A stretch of DNA of 15,408 nucleotides from Nitrospirota bacterium (lineage in GTDB: Bacteria > Nitrospirota > 9FT-COMBO-42-15 > HDB-SIOI813), in the NCBI GenBank assembly GCA_016214375.1, contig JACROQ010000145.1, positions 1 through 15,408 of the forward strand, written 5' to 3'. Below the pieces are notes generated by a model, which saw only the letters and a program-made list of their open reading frames with translations, did not search any database and was not told where the DNA came from. Position 1 is the stretch's first letter. Each line of letters opens with the position of its first letter. The position numbers and the translations under genes were made by a program. Positions 1 to 6,575 of the stretch are shown in pieces.

Positions 1-170
1 AGACCGGCAAGAAGGCGCTTACTCAAGCCGGGGGCAGTTATCTGATCGTCTTGAGAGGCCGGGCACCCTGGCCGGAACTGGGCATCATGATCCAGCCCGT
101 CAGTGCAACCAGCTTGCCGCAATACATCGGCACCGCCAACAGCGTCATCACCATCCGCAAAGAGCTGTAA
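1..170 (+). CDS. C-terminal end of an unidentified protein (5' end outside window)
   Basis: An open frame enters from the left edge, read from base 3, and ends at TAA 168-170. It gives 55 residues ending SVITIRKEL. There is no recognisable motif, and I do not recognise the family. The alternation of hydrophobic and polar residues suggests a beta-rich domain, which is only an impression. Base composition differs sharply from what follows: I count 101 G+C in 170 bases (59%), against about 30% in 171-452, and the codons prefer C or G in third position. The gene is probably unrelated in function to the respiratory cluster downstream. Confidence 0.6.
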   Translation, partial: TGKKALTQAGGSYLIVLRGRAPWPELGIMIQPVSATSLPQYIGTANSVITIRKEL

Positions 171-236
171 TTCCCTCAACATTATTATTTTTATTTTAAC
201 ACAGGAATATCCTAAAATGCATCAGGAGCATATGAA

Positions 237-314
237 ATGAAGACATCAGATAAATTCTTATGGCCAGAAATTAGAGAATCTATTGATTTTTTTCAGATGG
301 TAGTCTATTGTTAA
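237..314 (+). CDS. possible 25-aa micro-ORF with a good ribosome binding site
   Basis: ATG 237 opens 25 codons ending at TAA 312-314; the product starts MKTSDKFLWPEIRESI and ends in MVVYC. AGGAG at 224-228 lies 8 bases upstream, a better Shine-Dalgarno site than the kinase gene downstream possesses. I know of no family match. It could be a leader peptide, the surviving start of a decayed gene, or chance in AT-rich DNA. The only support is the ribosome binding site plus an uninterrupted frame. Confidence 0.2.
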   Translation: MKTSDKFLWPEIRESIDFFQMVVYC

Positions 315-386
315 GGTGCAGCTTAGAGGACGACCTATTTATAATGTAGTGGTATGATATTTGTGAGAAATTATATAAAGGATGCT

Positions 387-432
387 TATGCATGAAAGCT
401 TATGGCCATCCATGCATATATAGCTAATTAGC
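387..432. promoter_or_regulatory. nested palindromes upstream of the kinase gene
   Basis: TATGCATG (387-394) and CATGCATA (411-418) form an inverted repeat with 8-bp arms and a 16-bp spacer. The spacer contains AAGCTT and ATGGCCAT. A separate perfect palindrome, GCTAATTAGC, sits at 423-432, 20 bases before the kinase start. The position suits an operator for the two-component genes, but I recognise no regulator consensus. AT-rich DNA produces such symmetry by chance fairly often. Confidence 0.3.
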
Positions 433-452
433 GGTAATTTAAAATTATATGA

Positions 453-1547
453 ATGACAGTGGAAAAGTTAAATAACATCATCGAAAGATTAAATGCAGGG
501 GTACTCTTAATAGATCCCCATCACCGCATCCAGTGGATGAATAAAAAGGTGGTGGAGTGGTTTGGCCCCCTCGATATCGGGAAAAAGCGAAGATGTTACA
601 GGACAATGAATTTCAGTGATAGCTTTTGTCCTATATGCCCGACCGGAAAGACTATTGACGCAGGTATTTCAACCCGGTATGAGCTATTTATCAATTCCAA
701 AGGCCTATCCCGAACCTTTGAAATTATTGGTATCCCTGTCTCTGCAAAAAATGGTGATATTTCTATGGTAATGGAGTTAATCCTCGATGTTACCAAAAAG
801 TCTGCTGAAAAGATAAAGAATGAAGAGTTGCTGGCACAGATAGAGAAGATGGCTGCCATAGGACAGCTTGCAGCAGGGGTTGCCCATGAACTGAACACTC
901 CTCTTGGCACCATAGCTGTGATTGCGGATGAACTGAAGAACATCATAGGGGAATCTCAAGGGAGTGAGACCCCTGTAGAGAGGTTTATGGAATACCTGAC
1001 TGATATGGATACTGAGATTAGACGGTGCAAGATCATTATAGAGGACCTTCTGAATGTGTCTAAGAGCGGCATCTTGAGGAAGGTGGATACAGACATCAAT
1101 GAGCTTGTGTCCAGGACAATACTGCTCGTGGACAAAGGTGGGAGCTCATCATCAAAGGTTACAATATCCAGGGACCTTGATAATAATCTCCCCATTATAA
1201 AAATCGATCCTGAACGGTTCAGGCAGGTCATCTTTAACGTTTTAAAAAATTCCCTGGAGGCCATGGCAGACAGAGAAGATGGGCGTGTCAACATATCCAC
1301 AGGGACGAAAGGTGAGTGGCTAAGGGTTTCAATTTCAGATAATGGGGTCGGGATTCCTGAAGAGAATCTCAAAAGGATATTTGAACCGTTTTTTACTACA
1401 AAACCTGTTGGGAAAGGGACGGGGTTGGGCCTTTTCGTAAGTTATGGTATTATGAGAGATCTTAAGGGAGATATAAAGCTTGAGAGCAGTACAGGCCGGG
1501 GGACAAGGGTGACCCTCCTGCTTCCGGTAAGTGATGAAGAGGAATGA
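453..1547 (+). CDS. PAS-domain sensor histidine kinase (NtrB/ZraS-like)
   Basis: A cytoplasmic sensor kinase of 364 aa with no transmembrane segment. An N-terminal PAS domain (about residues 8-115) carries three cysteines, C48, C59 and C62 (the last two in FCPICP), which could bind a metal or sense redox; this is inferred. The HisKA H-box has the phospho-acceptor H145 in VAHELNTP. The HATPase_c domain shows the N-box with N262 and N266, the G1 box DNGVG (296-300), the FEPFFTTK stretch and the G2 box GTGLGL (322-327). An in-frame TGA at 450-452 fixes the start at ATG 453 or GTG 459. No clear Shine-Dalgarno is visible. The partner regulator follows after 41 bases. The signal sensed is unknown. 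Confidence 0.93.
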   Translation: MTVEKLNNIIERLNAGVLLIDPHHRIQWMNKKVVEWFGPLDIGKKRRCYRTMNFSDSFCPICPTGKTIDAGISTRYELFINSKGLSRTFEIIGIPVSAKNGDISMVMELILDVTKKSAEKIKNEELLAQIEKMAAIGQLAAGVAHELNTPLGTIAVIADELKNIIGESQGSETPVERFMEYLTDMDTEIRRCKIIIEDLLNVSKSGILRKVDTDINELVSRTILLVDKGGSSSSKVTISRDLDNNLPIIKIDPERFRQVIFNVLKNSLEAMADREDGRVNISTGTKGEWLRVSISDNGVGIPEENLKRIFEPFFTTKPVGKGTGLGLFVSYGIMRDLKGDIKLESSTGRGTRVTLLLPVSDEEE

Positions 1548-1555
1548 AGCAGTGG

Positions 1556-1569
1556 GCCCCGAAGGGGGC
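1556..1569 (+). other. short hairpin between kinase and regulator genes
   Basis: GCCCC and GGGGC pair across a GAAG tetraloop, in the 41-bp gap between the two genes. No T-run follows, so it is not a terminator. It may modestly tune the relative expression or mRNA stability of the two genes. Confidence 0.3.
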
Positions 1570-1588
1570 ACATTGAGCGGAGCGAAAA

Positions 1589-2896
1589 ATGAGAGTCCTT
1601 GTTGTGGATGATGACCATGCCTTTAGAAAACACCTGTCAAGGGCCTTGACAAGAAGGGGCTATGAGGTGTGGTCTGCCGAAGGTGGAAAGAATGCTATCC
1701 ATATTGTGGAGGATAAATCTTTTGATGTGGCTATCGTAGACTTGAAGATGCAGGAGATGGATGGGATACAGGTGATCGAGGGGTTAAAAAATATTCAGCC
1801 CTCTATTGTCGGGATTGTCCTTACAGGTTACGGCAGCATACCTACTGCTGTTAAGGCCCTTAAGTTAGGGGCCTATCACTATCTCACAAAGCCGTGTCAG
1901 ATGGCTGAGCTGGAGACCATCCTGAAGGAAGTTCAGAACGAAAGGCACAGACAGCCCGGCAGGTCGTCCCCTGACCACTATCAGGGGATAGTCGGAAAGA
2001 GTCAGGCCATTCAAAACATTATAGATATGATCCAGATAGTAAAGGACACATCCCTCCCTGCATTAATATGCGGGGAGAGCGGCACGGGCAAGGAGCTTGT
2101 GGCGAGGGCGGTTCATTTCGATAGTTGCAGGAAGGAGAATCCCTTCATAGCGATAAACTGCGCGTCCCTTAAGCCTGAGCTCCTCGAAAATGAGTTCTTC
2201 GGTCATGTGAAGGGCGCCTTTACAGGGGCGACCAACAGCAAGGATGGTCTTTTAAAGACAGCCGACGGGGGGACCCTGTTTATAGATGAGATCGCTGACA
2301 TGGACCTTGTGGTTCAGGCCAGCCTCCTGAGGTTTATAGAGACGGGCTTGTTCAGACCCCTCGGTTCCACGAAAGAGGTAAAGGTTAATGTTCGGATAGT
2401 AGCCGCCATAAACAAAGATATAGAGGAAGAGGTTAAGATGAGGAGATTTCGTCATGACCTTTACTATAGGTTAAATGTCTGCCGGATCAATATCCCATCT
2501 CTAAGGGAACGTATAGAGGATATACCTCTGCTGGTAGACCACCTCCTTACCACCTCTCCATTAGTTAAGGATAGGACAGTTACAATCTCTTCAAGTGCAA
2601 TGGAGATATTTTTATCTTATAACTGGCCTGGAAATGTGAGGGAGCTCTTTAACCTCCTCGGGAGGGTCATCCTCATGACAAAGGAGTCGATGATAACAAA
2701 GGGCCATTTAGTCACATTCCTTCCGTCTGCTCTCAGGAAAGGCAATGAAAGGGCCTCCTCATTGAAGGATATTGAGAAGCGATATATTGTTGAAAGCCTT
2801 AAGGCCCAGGGTGGAAACATCAGTGCTACGGCCAGGGCCCTCGGAATAGACAGAAGAACCCTCCAGAGAAAGATATCCGGATACCGCATTCAGTAA
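1589..2896 (+). CDS. sigma-54-dependent response regulator, NtrC family
   Basis: A three-domain activator of 435 aa. The receiver domain (1-115) has the acidic pair D8/D9, phospho-acceptor D51, T79 and K101. The AAA+ domain (about 132-370) has the Walker A GESGTGKE (162-169), an intact GAFTGA loop (209-214) that contacts sigma-54, and the Walker B LFIDE (230-234). A Fis-type helix-turn-helix ends the protein (about 405-430, with RRTLQRKI). All catalytic residues are present, so it should hydrolyse ATP and open sigma-54 promoters. GGAG at 1579-1582, 6 bases upstream, supports the start. It is paired with the kinase just upstream. I found no convincing -24/-12 promoter in the window, so its target is undetermined; the respiratory cluster is a natural guess. 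Confidence 0.95.
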   Translation: MRVLVVDDDHAFRKHLSRALTRRGYEVWSAEGGKNAIHIVEDKSFDVAIVDLKMQEMDGIQVIEGLKNIQPSIVGIVLTGYGSIPTAVKALKLGAYHYLTKPCQMAELETILKEVQNERHRQPGRSSPDHYQGIVGKSQAIQNIIDMIQIVKDTSLPALICGESGTGKELVARAVHFDSCRKENPFIAINCASLKPELLENEFFGHVKGAFTGATNSKDGLLKTADGGTLFIDEIADMDLVVQASLLRFIETGLFRPLGSTKEVKVNVRIVAAINKDIEEEVKMRRFRHDLYYRLNVCRINIPSLRERIEDIPLLVDHLLTTSPLVKDRTVTISSSAMEIFLSYNWPGNVRELFNLLGRVILMTKESMITKGHLVTFLPSALRKGNERASSLKDIEKRYIVESLKAQGGNISATARALGIDRRTLQRKISGYRIQ

Positions 2897-2943
2897 TAGA
2901 GGGTAGTTATAAAACATACTCCGGAAGAGCGAAGGGTGAAATC

Positions 2944-3531
2944 ATGGTGAAAAGACAAAGCCCGATGAAGAGTTTTTTGTTATATCTTATAGTTTCTTTT
3001 TTGTGCCTCTGTATCTCTCTGGTTTTTCCTGTCTCTTCCTGGGCGGGTATCAGAGGGGCGCCAGAGGGTGAATCCGGTGTAAAGATAGGGGACAAGGCAC
3101 CTCTCGAAACCGAGGATCTTAAAAGGGCTCATAAAGAGGGGAAGGTTATTCTCCTTATGTTTGGCAATCCTGACCATTGTCGTTACTGTGAGAAGGTATG
3201 GTTCAATATAATGGATATTGGGTCTCGATATGAACAGGATGTGGCTGTCATAGTAAAGCGGCACCGGGCGGCTGAATTCTGGGGGCCTGAGTCAGAGGAT
3301 GCGGCATTGGGTAAGCGTTACGGCGTAATTGGAGAGCCGTGGCTTTTCATAATTGGCAATGAAGGTATTGTAAGGTATATATTTCGAGGATTTGCAGGGC
3401 TGACAGAGATCGAGTCCCAGCTAAAGAAGGTGTTAGAGACCCCTTTTGAAGGAAGTGGCTATCACCAATTTCAATCCCTTTTTTTTAACCAATGTCTCTA
3501 CAGGGGTGTAAGGAAGGGACTATATAGCTGA
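2944..3531 (+). CDS. secreted thioredoxin-fold protein (CRYC active site)
   Basis: A 195-aa protein with a hydrophobic signal or anchor segment (about residues 8-34, ending SSWA-G). A thioredoxin-like fold follows: VILLMFGNPDHCRYC places the active cysteines at C79 and C82, and EPWLFII (131-137) holds the cis-proline P132. The layout resembles SoxW-like periplasmic thioredoxins, which reduce protein or small-molecule disulfides. ATG 2944 and ATG 2965 both leave a plausible signal peptide. It is paralogous to the gene at 14703-15359; the two share an IRG..GES-KxGDKAPL-TE-L--AH--GKV pattern and the GxPWLFII strand. The last 25 residues, rich in F, Y, R and Q, do not look like part of the fold and may be extension into formerly noncoding DNA. 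Confidence 0.8.
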   Translation: MVKRQSPMKSFLLYLIVSFLCLCISLVFPVSSWAGIRGAPEGESGVKIGDKAPLETEDLKRAHKEGKVILLMFGNPDHCRYCEKVWFNIMDIGSRYEQDVAVIVKRHRAAEFWGPESEDAALGKRYGVIGEPWLFIIGNEGIVRYIFRGFAGLTEIESQLKKVLETPFEGSGYHQFQSLFFNQCLYRGVRKGLYS

Positions 3532-3555
3532 TTTTCTCTATCGTATGTTAGCCGT

Positions 3556-3586
3556 GAAAGATATCCTCCAGGTACCGCATTCAGTA
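3556..3586 (+). repeat. degenerate second copy of the regulator gene 3' end
   Basis: GAAAGATATCC (3556-3566) and TACCGCATTCAGTA (3573-3586) exactly repeat 2868-2878 and 2882-2895, which encode the last residues and stop of the NtrC-type regulator. Spacing between the two blocks is 6 bases here and 3 in the gene. Twenty-five matched bases in the same order and almost the same register look like a remnant of a local duplication that spanned or flanked the thioredoxin-like gene. Confidence 0.55.
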
Positions 3587-3600
3587 GTAAACTGACATTT

Positions 3601-3616
3601 TTGCCACGTGTGGCAA
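3601..3616. promoter_or_regulatory. inverted repeat TTGCCAC-GT-GTGGCAA
   Basis: Perfect 7-bp arms around a 2-bp spacer. The size and symmetry suit a dimeric regulator's operator in the gap between the two-component/thioredoxin genes and the respiratory operon. The bound factor is unknown, and the site lies about 340 bp upstream of the Rrf2 start. Confidence 0.3.
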
Positions 3617-3804
3617 GGGTGTCCCTCCGGTTCAGGAAAGGCTACTAATTATAATGGATTGCATGAAGAATCTCTAATGTGATTTATCCCGGCATACCTG
3701 CATCTTTGCCCCATTCTATCCTGATTTATCTCTCCTCCTTTTTAACTAACTGATTGATTTATAAGCATTTCTGTTGATGGTATATTTGTTGCTCTAAACA
3801 TTCA

Positions 3805-3822
3805 TGACATTATCAATTGTCA
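3805..3822. promoter_or_regulatory. inverted repeat TGACA-N8-TGTCA
   Basis: Five-bp arms with 8-bp spacing lie about 130 bp before the Rrf2 gene, in AT-rich DNA. The site could be an operator, but the arms are short and the sequence does not fit the FNR/DNR or enterobacterial NsrR consensus I know. Confidence 0.2.
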
Positions 3823-3834
3823 CCCCCCGCCGAT

Positions 3835-3867
3835 GAAAATCCCCCCTTTAAAAAAGGGGGGATTTTC
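3835..3867. repeat. perfect palindrome with C6/G6 runs
   Basis: GAAAATCCCCCCTTT and AAAGGGGGGATTTTC are perfectly complementary 15-base arms around an AAA spacer. The AAATCCCCC/GGGGGATTT core recurs in the element at 12210-12287, so it looks like a dispersed palindromic repeat of this genome. As RNA it would be a very stable hairpin ending in ATTTTC, and it might also work as a bidirectional terminator. Confidence 0.75.
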
Positions 3868-3953
3868 ACGGTAAAATAAAGGATACAAAGGTGGACTACA
3901 TTACCTACGGGATTTATGTCGGCGTTAACTTTTAATATGTAATATGGATCTCC

Positions 3954-4397
3954 GTGTTCAGATTAAGCAAAGGTGCAGAGTATGCCATACGCGGTCTTGT
4001 GTATATTGCAGGGAAAGAGAATGCTGATGTTGCTTATGTTGAAGAGATTGCCGTGGCCAGGGGTATACCGAGGGCGTACCTCTCAAAGCTGCTTCAGAAC
4101 CTTGCGAGAAAGGGTTTATTAAAATCCTATCGTGGGCAGGAAGGTGGTTTTGTATTAGCACGGAATGCGAGGGAAATTACACTACTGGAGATTATAGAGG
4201 CTGTAGAGGGGCAGATCTATTTCAATGAATGCCTCGTAAGGAACAGTTTATGTGATAAAGAGAAGATATGCCCGGTACATAATATCTGGAAGGAATGTTT
4301 AAATAAATTTATAGAGACTCTTGGAGGCTATAGCGTTGCATCTATAGCTGAGAGGGAATTAGTGTTGAGGAAAAAAAGATTAAATAGACCTGAATAG
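3954..4397 (+). CDS. Rrf2-family transcriptional regulator with cysteine cluster (NsrR/IscR-like)
   Basis: A 147-aa winged-helix DNA-binding protein. The N-terminal MFRLSKGAEYAIRGLVYIA is typical of Rrf2 proteins and supports the GTG start at 3954, with GGA at 3946-3948 as a weak ribosome site. The recognition region is IPRAYLSKLLQNLARKGLL, followed by a wing with GGFVLAR. Cysteines C93, C100 and C106 sit where NsrR, IscR and RsrR bind an Fe-S cluster; C115 is an extra one. Spacing is C-X6-C-X5-C, one residue longer in the first gap than IscR. It is therefore probably an Fe-S sensor of NO, redox or Fe-S status (inference). It lies 21 bp upstream of the bd-like gene in the same direction, so it is likely to control the operon and itself. 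Confidence 0.9.
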   Translation: MFRLSKGAEYAIRGLVYIAGKENADVAYVEEIAVARGIPRAYLSKLLQNLARKGLLKSYRGQEGGFVLARNAREITLLEIIEAVEGQIYFNECLVRNSLCDKEKICPVHNIWKECLNKFIETLGGYSVASIAERELVLRKKRLNRPE

Positions 4398-4408
4398 GTC
4401 AACTATAT

Positions 4409-4412
4409 GGAG
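4409..4412 (+). promoter_or_regulatory. ribosome binding site deciding the bd-like gene start
   Basis: GGAG lies 6 bases before ATG 4419 and overlaps an alternative in-frame ATG at 4407. The alternative has only AGGT at 4396-4399. I therefore prefer 4419. Confidence 0.5.
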
Positions 4413-4418
4413 CAAACA

Positions 4419-6575
4419 ATGATAAAGTTCTGTAAAAGATTCTTAGGAATCAGCAGCATGGGGATTCTCCTGATTCTCCTGATGGCCGTGCCGGCCCTGG
4501 CATTAGAGGCCAATGAGTACAGGCAGTTCTTTGGTCTTGATTCAAGGAGACTCGTCTGGTTCATAGCCCAGATGCACCTCTATTTCGGCGCCTTTGTGCT
4601 GGGTGTTCCTCTCTTTGCTGTCATTATAGAGATTGTGGGCTGGAGGAACAGGGACAAAAAGTTTGACAAACTTGCTTATGAGTTTACAAGCCTTTTAAGT
4701 GTTGCCTATGCTGCCACCGCGGCCCTCGGCGGCCTCATGGCTTTTGTCCTCTTTACCCTCTACCCCACATTCATGGGGTATATGGCTGGTATATTCAAGG
4801 ATGTGATGATCCTGTATGCCCTTCTTTTCTTTGGAGAGACCTTTTCACTGTATCTCTATTATTATGGGTGGGAGTCGCTCAAAGGGGGATTCAGCTTTGA
4901 CAGGAGGTTTCAGCTTGTGATGAAAGGTATAGGAGGTATTATCCTCCTTGCCGGTCTGTTATTCCTCTTTGGTGCATGGGGTCCCCATATGAGGGGAGAT
5001 ACGAGGGCATTTATAACCTTTCTATACATGTTACCATTCGGTGCAGGTCTATTTCTTATCAAGGACAGGAAATCCTTCCATATATTTGTAGGGATCCTTT
5101 TGAACATATTCGGGATAGCGATTGTACATATGGCCAATAGCTGGGTGGGCTTTATGATGGGGCCCACGGGTGTCACAGAGAAAGGGGATTTCATAGGTAC
5201 CACATGGCAGGCATTCGACAATCACCTCTCCACCCCCATTGCGATCCACAGGATGCTTGGGAATCTCGCGTTTGGCGGGTTGATTGCCGGGGCCTATGCT
5301 GCGGTGAAGTTTATCGGTTCCAGGACAGATGAGGACAGGGCTCATTATGACTGGATGGGTTATATAAGCAACTTTATTGCGATAGCAGGCCTTATCCCCA
5401 TACCCTTTGCAGGCTATTATCTTGGGAGGGAGGTCTATTCCACCAGTGCGGTTATGGGTAACAATATGATGGGGGGGGACTTCTCATGGACGTTCATCAT
5501 GCAGGCGATGCTGGTGGGGGCGCTTTTTCTGATAAGTAACTATTATCTCTGGAGCGGGATGACCCGTATACCCGGGGCTGAGCGCTACTATGGGTATATC
5601 AAATTCATGCTTGCCATCATCGTTGTATCCTTTGCCATATGGCTGACCCCCCATAATCTCCCTCTGACAGGAGAAGAGGTGGCGGGGATGGGAGGGAGTC
5701 AGTATCATCCGACACTGAAATTTTTTGGCCTGATGCCTGCAAAAAATGCGGTGGTAAACCTGATGATTCTTTCAACATTTTTCAGTTTCCTCCTGTACAG
5801 AAGAGGAAATAAAGGGGAAAGGGTTCCCATCTCCAAACAGGGTAAGATGCCTAGGATAATCATCCCAATCGCAGGATTTGTAGCCATTGGGATTATAGGG
5901 CATTATGCCTACTTTCTCCTGACCGCAGACCCGAAGATCCTAGATTTATCCCTGGATAAGGCCGTCTACTTCAGAACTGTAGGATGGCTTTTAACGCTTC
6001 AATGTCTATCAGCTGCGATCACCGTGATACTGAGTCTTAAGGACCGGGGGATCTTTGCCCAGGGTCTGTATATGACGACTACGGCATTGAGTGTAACGCC
6101 AGTTCTCGGCGTCTATGGATTCATCGTGATGGAGAAGGCAAGCCCCTTCTTGAGGAATGTGGCCGTGAGCCAGTTCCTTCAGCTCATTGCGTGTATCGTC
6201 CTCGTATCAACAATAGACTCTTTCCTGTTCAAGGGCGCTAAGGAGATTGGGACACTGAAGTGGGGGAAGATGACCGTGACGAGTCAGTATGCATTGCTGG
6301 TCCTTGCGATATTCATAACATTGAACATGGGGCTGATGGGTTTTATCCGTTCAGGGCTGAGGAGTGACTGGCATATCTTCGGGGTGATGAGGGATACATC
6401 AGAGGGGGCCTATACTCCGAGCAACTATACCATGACGGAGATGGTTGGATTGGCGACGGTGGTATTTTTCGTGGCCGTTGCCTTTATGTTCTGGCTCGGG
6501 GCAATTGCAAAGAGCAAGGCGAAGGTGGCGTCAGAGGAAGTTAAGGAGGAGCTTAATGATACAGGCGATAGGTAA
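4419..6575 (+). CDS. cytochrome bd-like quinol oxidase subunit I (CydA-like), extended
   Basis: A polytopic membrane protein of 718 aa (722 if ATG 4407 is used; residue numbers here follow the 722-aa form). After a signal-like N-terminus, the first two thirds follow CydA. H57 (AQMHLYFG) matches E. coli H19. H281 (IAIHRMLGN), after the HMANSWVGFMMGPTGV stretch, matches H186. M401 (YIKFM) matches M393, where E. coli has FRxM. E144 in FFGE may be a proton-path acid. The GRQPW region of true CydA is not visible; TPHNLPLTGEE stands there instead, so haem d/b595 and quinol chemistry may differ. The C-terminal third adds about four to six membrane segments and RSGLRSDWHIFGVMRDTS. No cydB lies nearby. 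Such bd-like proteins are known from Nitrospira and anammox bacteria. The 3' end overlaps the next gene by 20 bp. Confidence 0.85.
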   Translation: MIKFCKRFLGISSMGILLILLMAVPALALEANEYRQFFGLDSRRLVWFIAQMHLYFGAFVLGVPLFAVIIEIVGWRNRDKKFDKLAYEFTSLLSVAYAATAALGGLMAFVLFTLYPTFMGYMAGIFKDVMILYALLFFGETFSLYLYYYGWESLKGGFSFDRRFQLVMKGIGGIILLAGLLFLFGAWGPHMRGDTRAFITFLYMLPFGAGLFLIKDRKSFHIFVGILLNIFGIAIVHMANSWVGFMMGPTGVTEKGDFIGTTWQAFDNHLSTPIAIHRMLGNLAFGGLIAGAYAAVKFIGSRTDEDRAHYDWMGYISNFIAIAGLIPIPFAGYYLGREVYSTSAVMGNNMMGGDFSWTFIMQAMLVGALFLISNYYLWSGMTRIPGAERYYGYIKFMLAIIVVSFAIWLTPHNLPLTGEEVAGMGGSQYHPTLKFFGLMPAKNAVVNLMILSTFFSFLLYRRGNKGERVPISKQGKMPRIIIPIAGFVAIGIIGHYAYFLLTADPKILDLSLDKAVYFRTVGWLLTLQCLSAAITVILSLKDRGIFAQGLYMTTTALSVTPVLGVYGFIVMEKASPFLRNVAVSQFLQLIACIVLVSTIDSFLFKGAKEIGTLKWGKMTVTSQYALLVLAIFITLNMGLMGFIRSGLRSDWHIFGVMRDTSEGAYTPSNYTMTEMVGLATVVFFVAVAFMFWLGAIAKSKAKVASEEVKEELNDTGDR
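6544..6549 (+). promoter_or_regulatory. ribosome binding site deciding the dihaem cytochrome start
   Basis: AGGAGG lies 6 bases before ATG 6556, inside the end of the bd-like gene. It selects 6556 over an upstream in-frame ATG at 6445, which would give a basic, unrelated leader read out of frame from the bd-like coding sequence. Confidence 0.8.

Larger units (their letters stand above)
3532..3953. other. 422-bp intergenic region upstream of the respiratory operon
   Basis: No coding frame of credible length is present. It contains a scrap resembling the regulator gene 3' end (3556-3586), a TTGCCAC/GTGGCAA inverted repeat (3601-3616), a TGACA/TGTCA inverted repeat (3805-3822) and a perfect C/G-run palindrome (3835-3867). 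It must also hold the promoter for the operon starting at 3954. I could not fix a convincing -35/-10 pair; TAAAAT at 3872-3877 is one possible -10 element, without a matching -35. Confidence 0.6.

Noticed and set aside
350..365. Sigma-54 promoter-like TGGTATG-N4-TTGTG before the kinase gene
   Set aside because: GG and the -12 element are spaced 10 bases apart as required, but the invariant GC at -12 is GT and other positions are weak. Not enough to call a promoter.
3835..3867. Plain intrinsic terminator of the first thioredoxin-like gene
   Set aside because: It lies about 300 bp after the stop codon, the T-run is inside the stem rather than after it, and a related element occurs elsewhere, so a dispersed repeat fits better. 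A termination role is not excluded.
6445..6555. N-terminal extension of the dihaem cytochrome from ATG 6445
   Set aside because: The extension reads out of frame through the bd-like coding sequence and is arginine/tryptophan-rich. ATG 6556 has an ideal ribosome site and starts directly before the membrane anchor.
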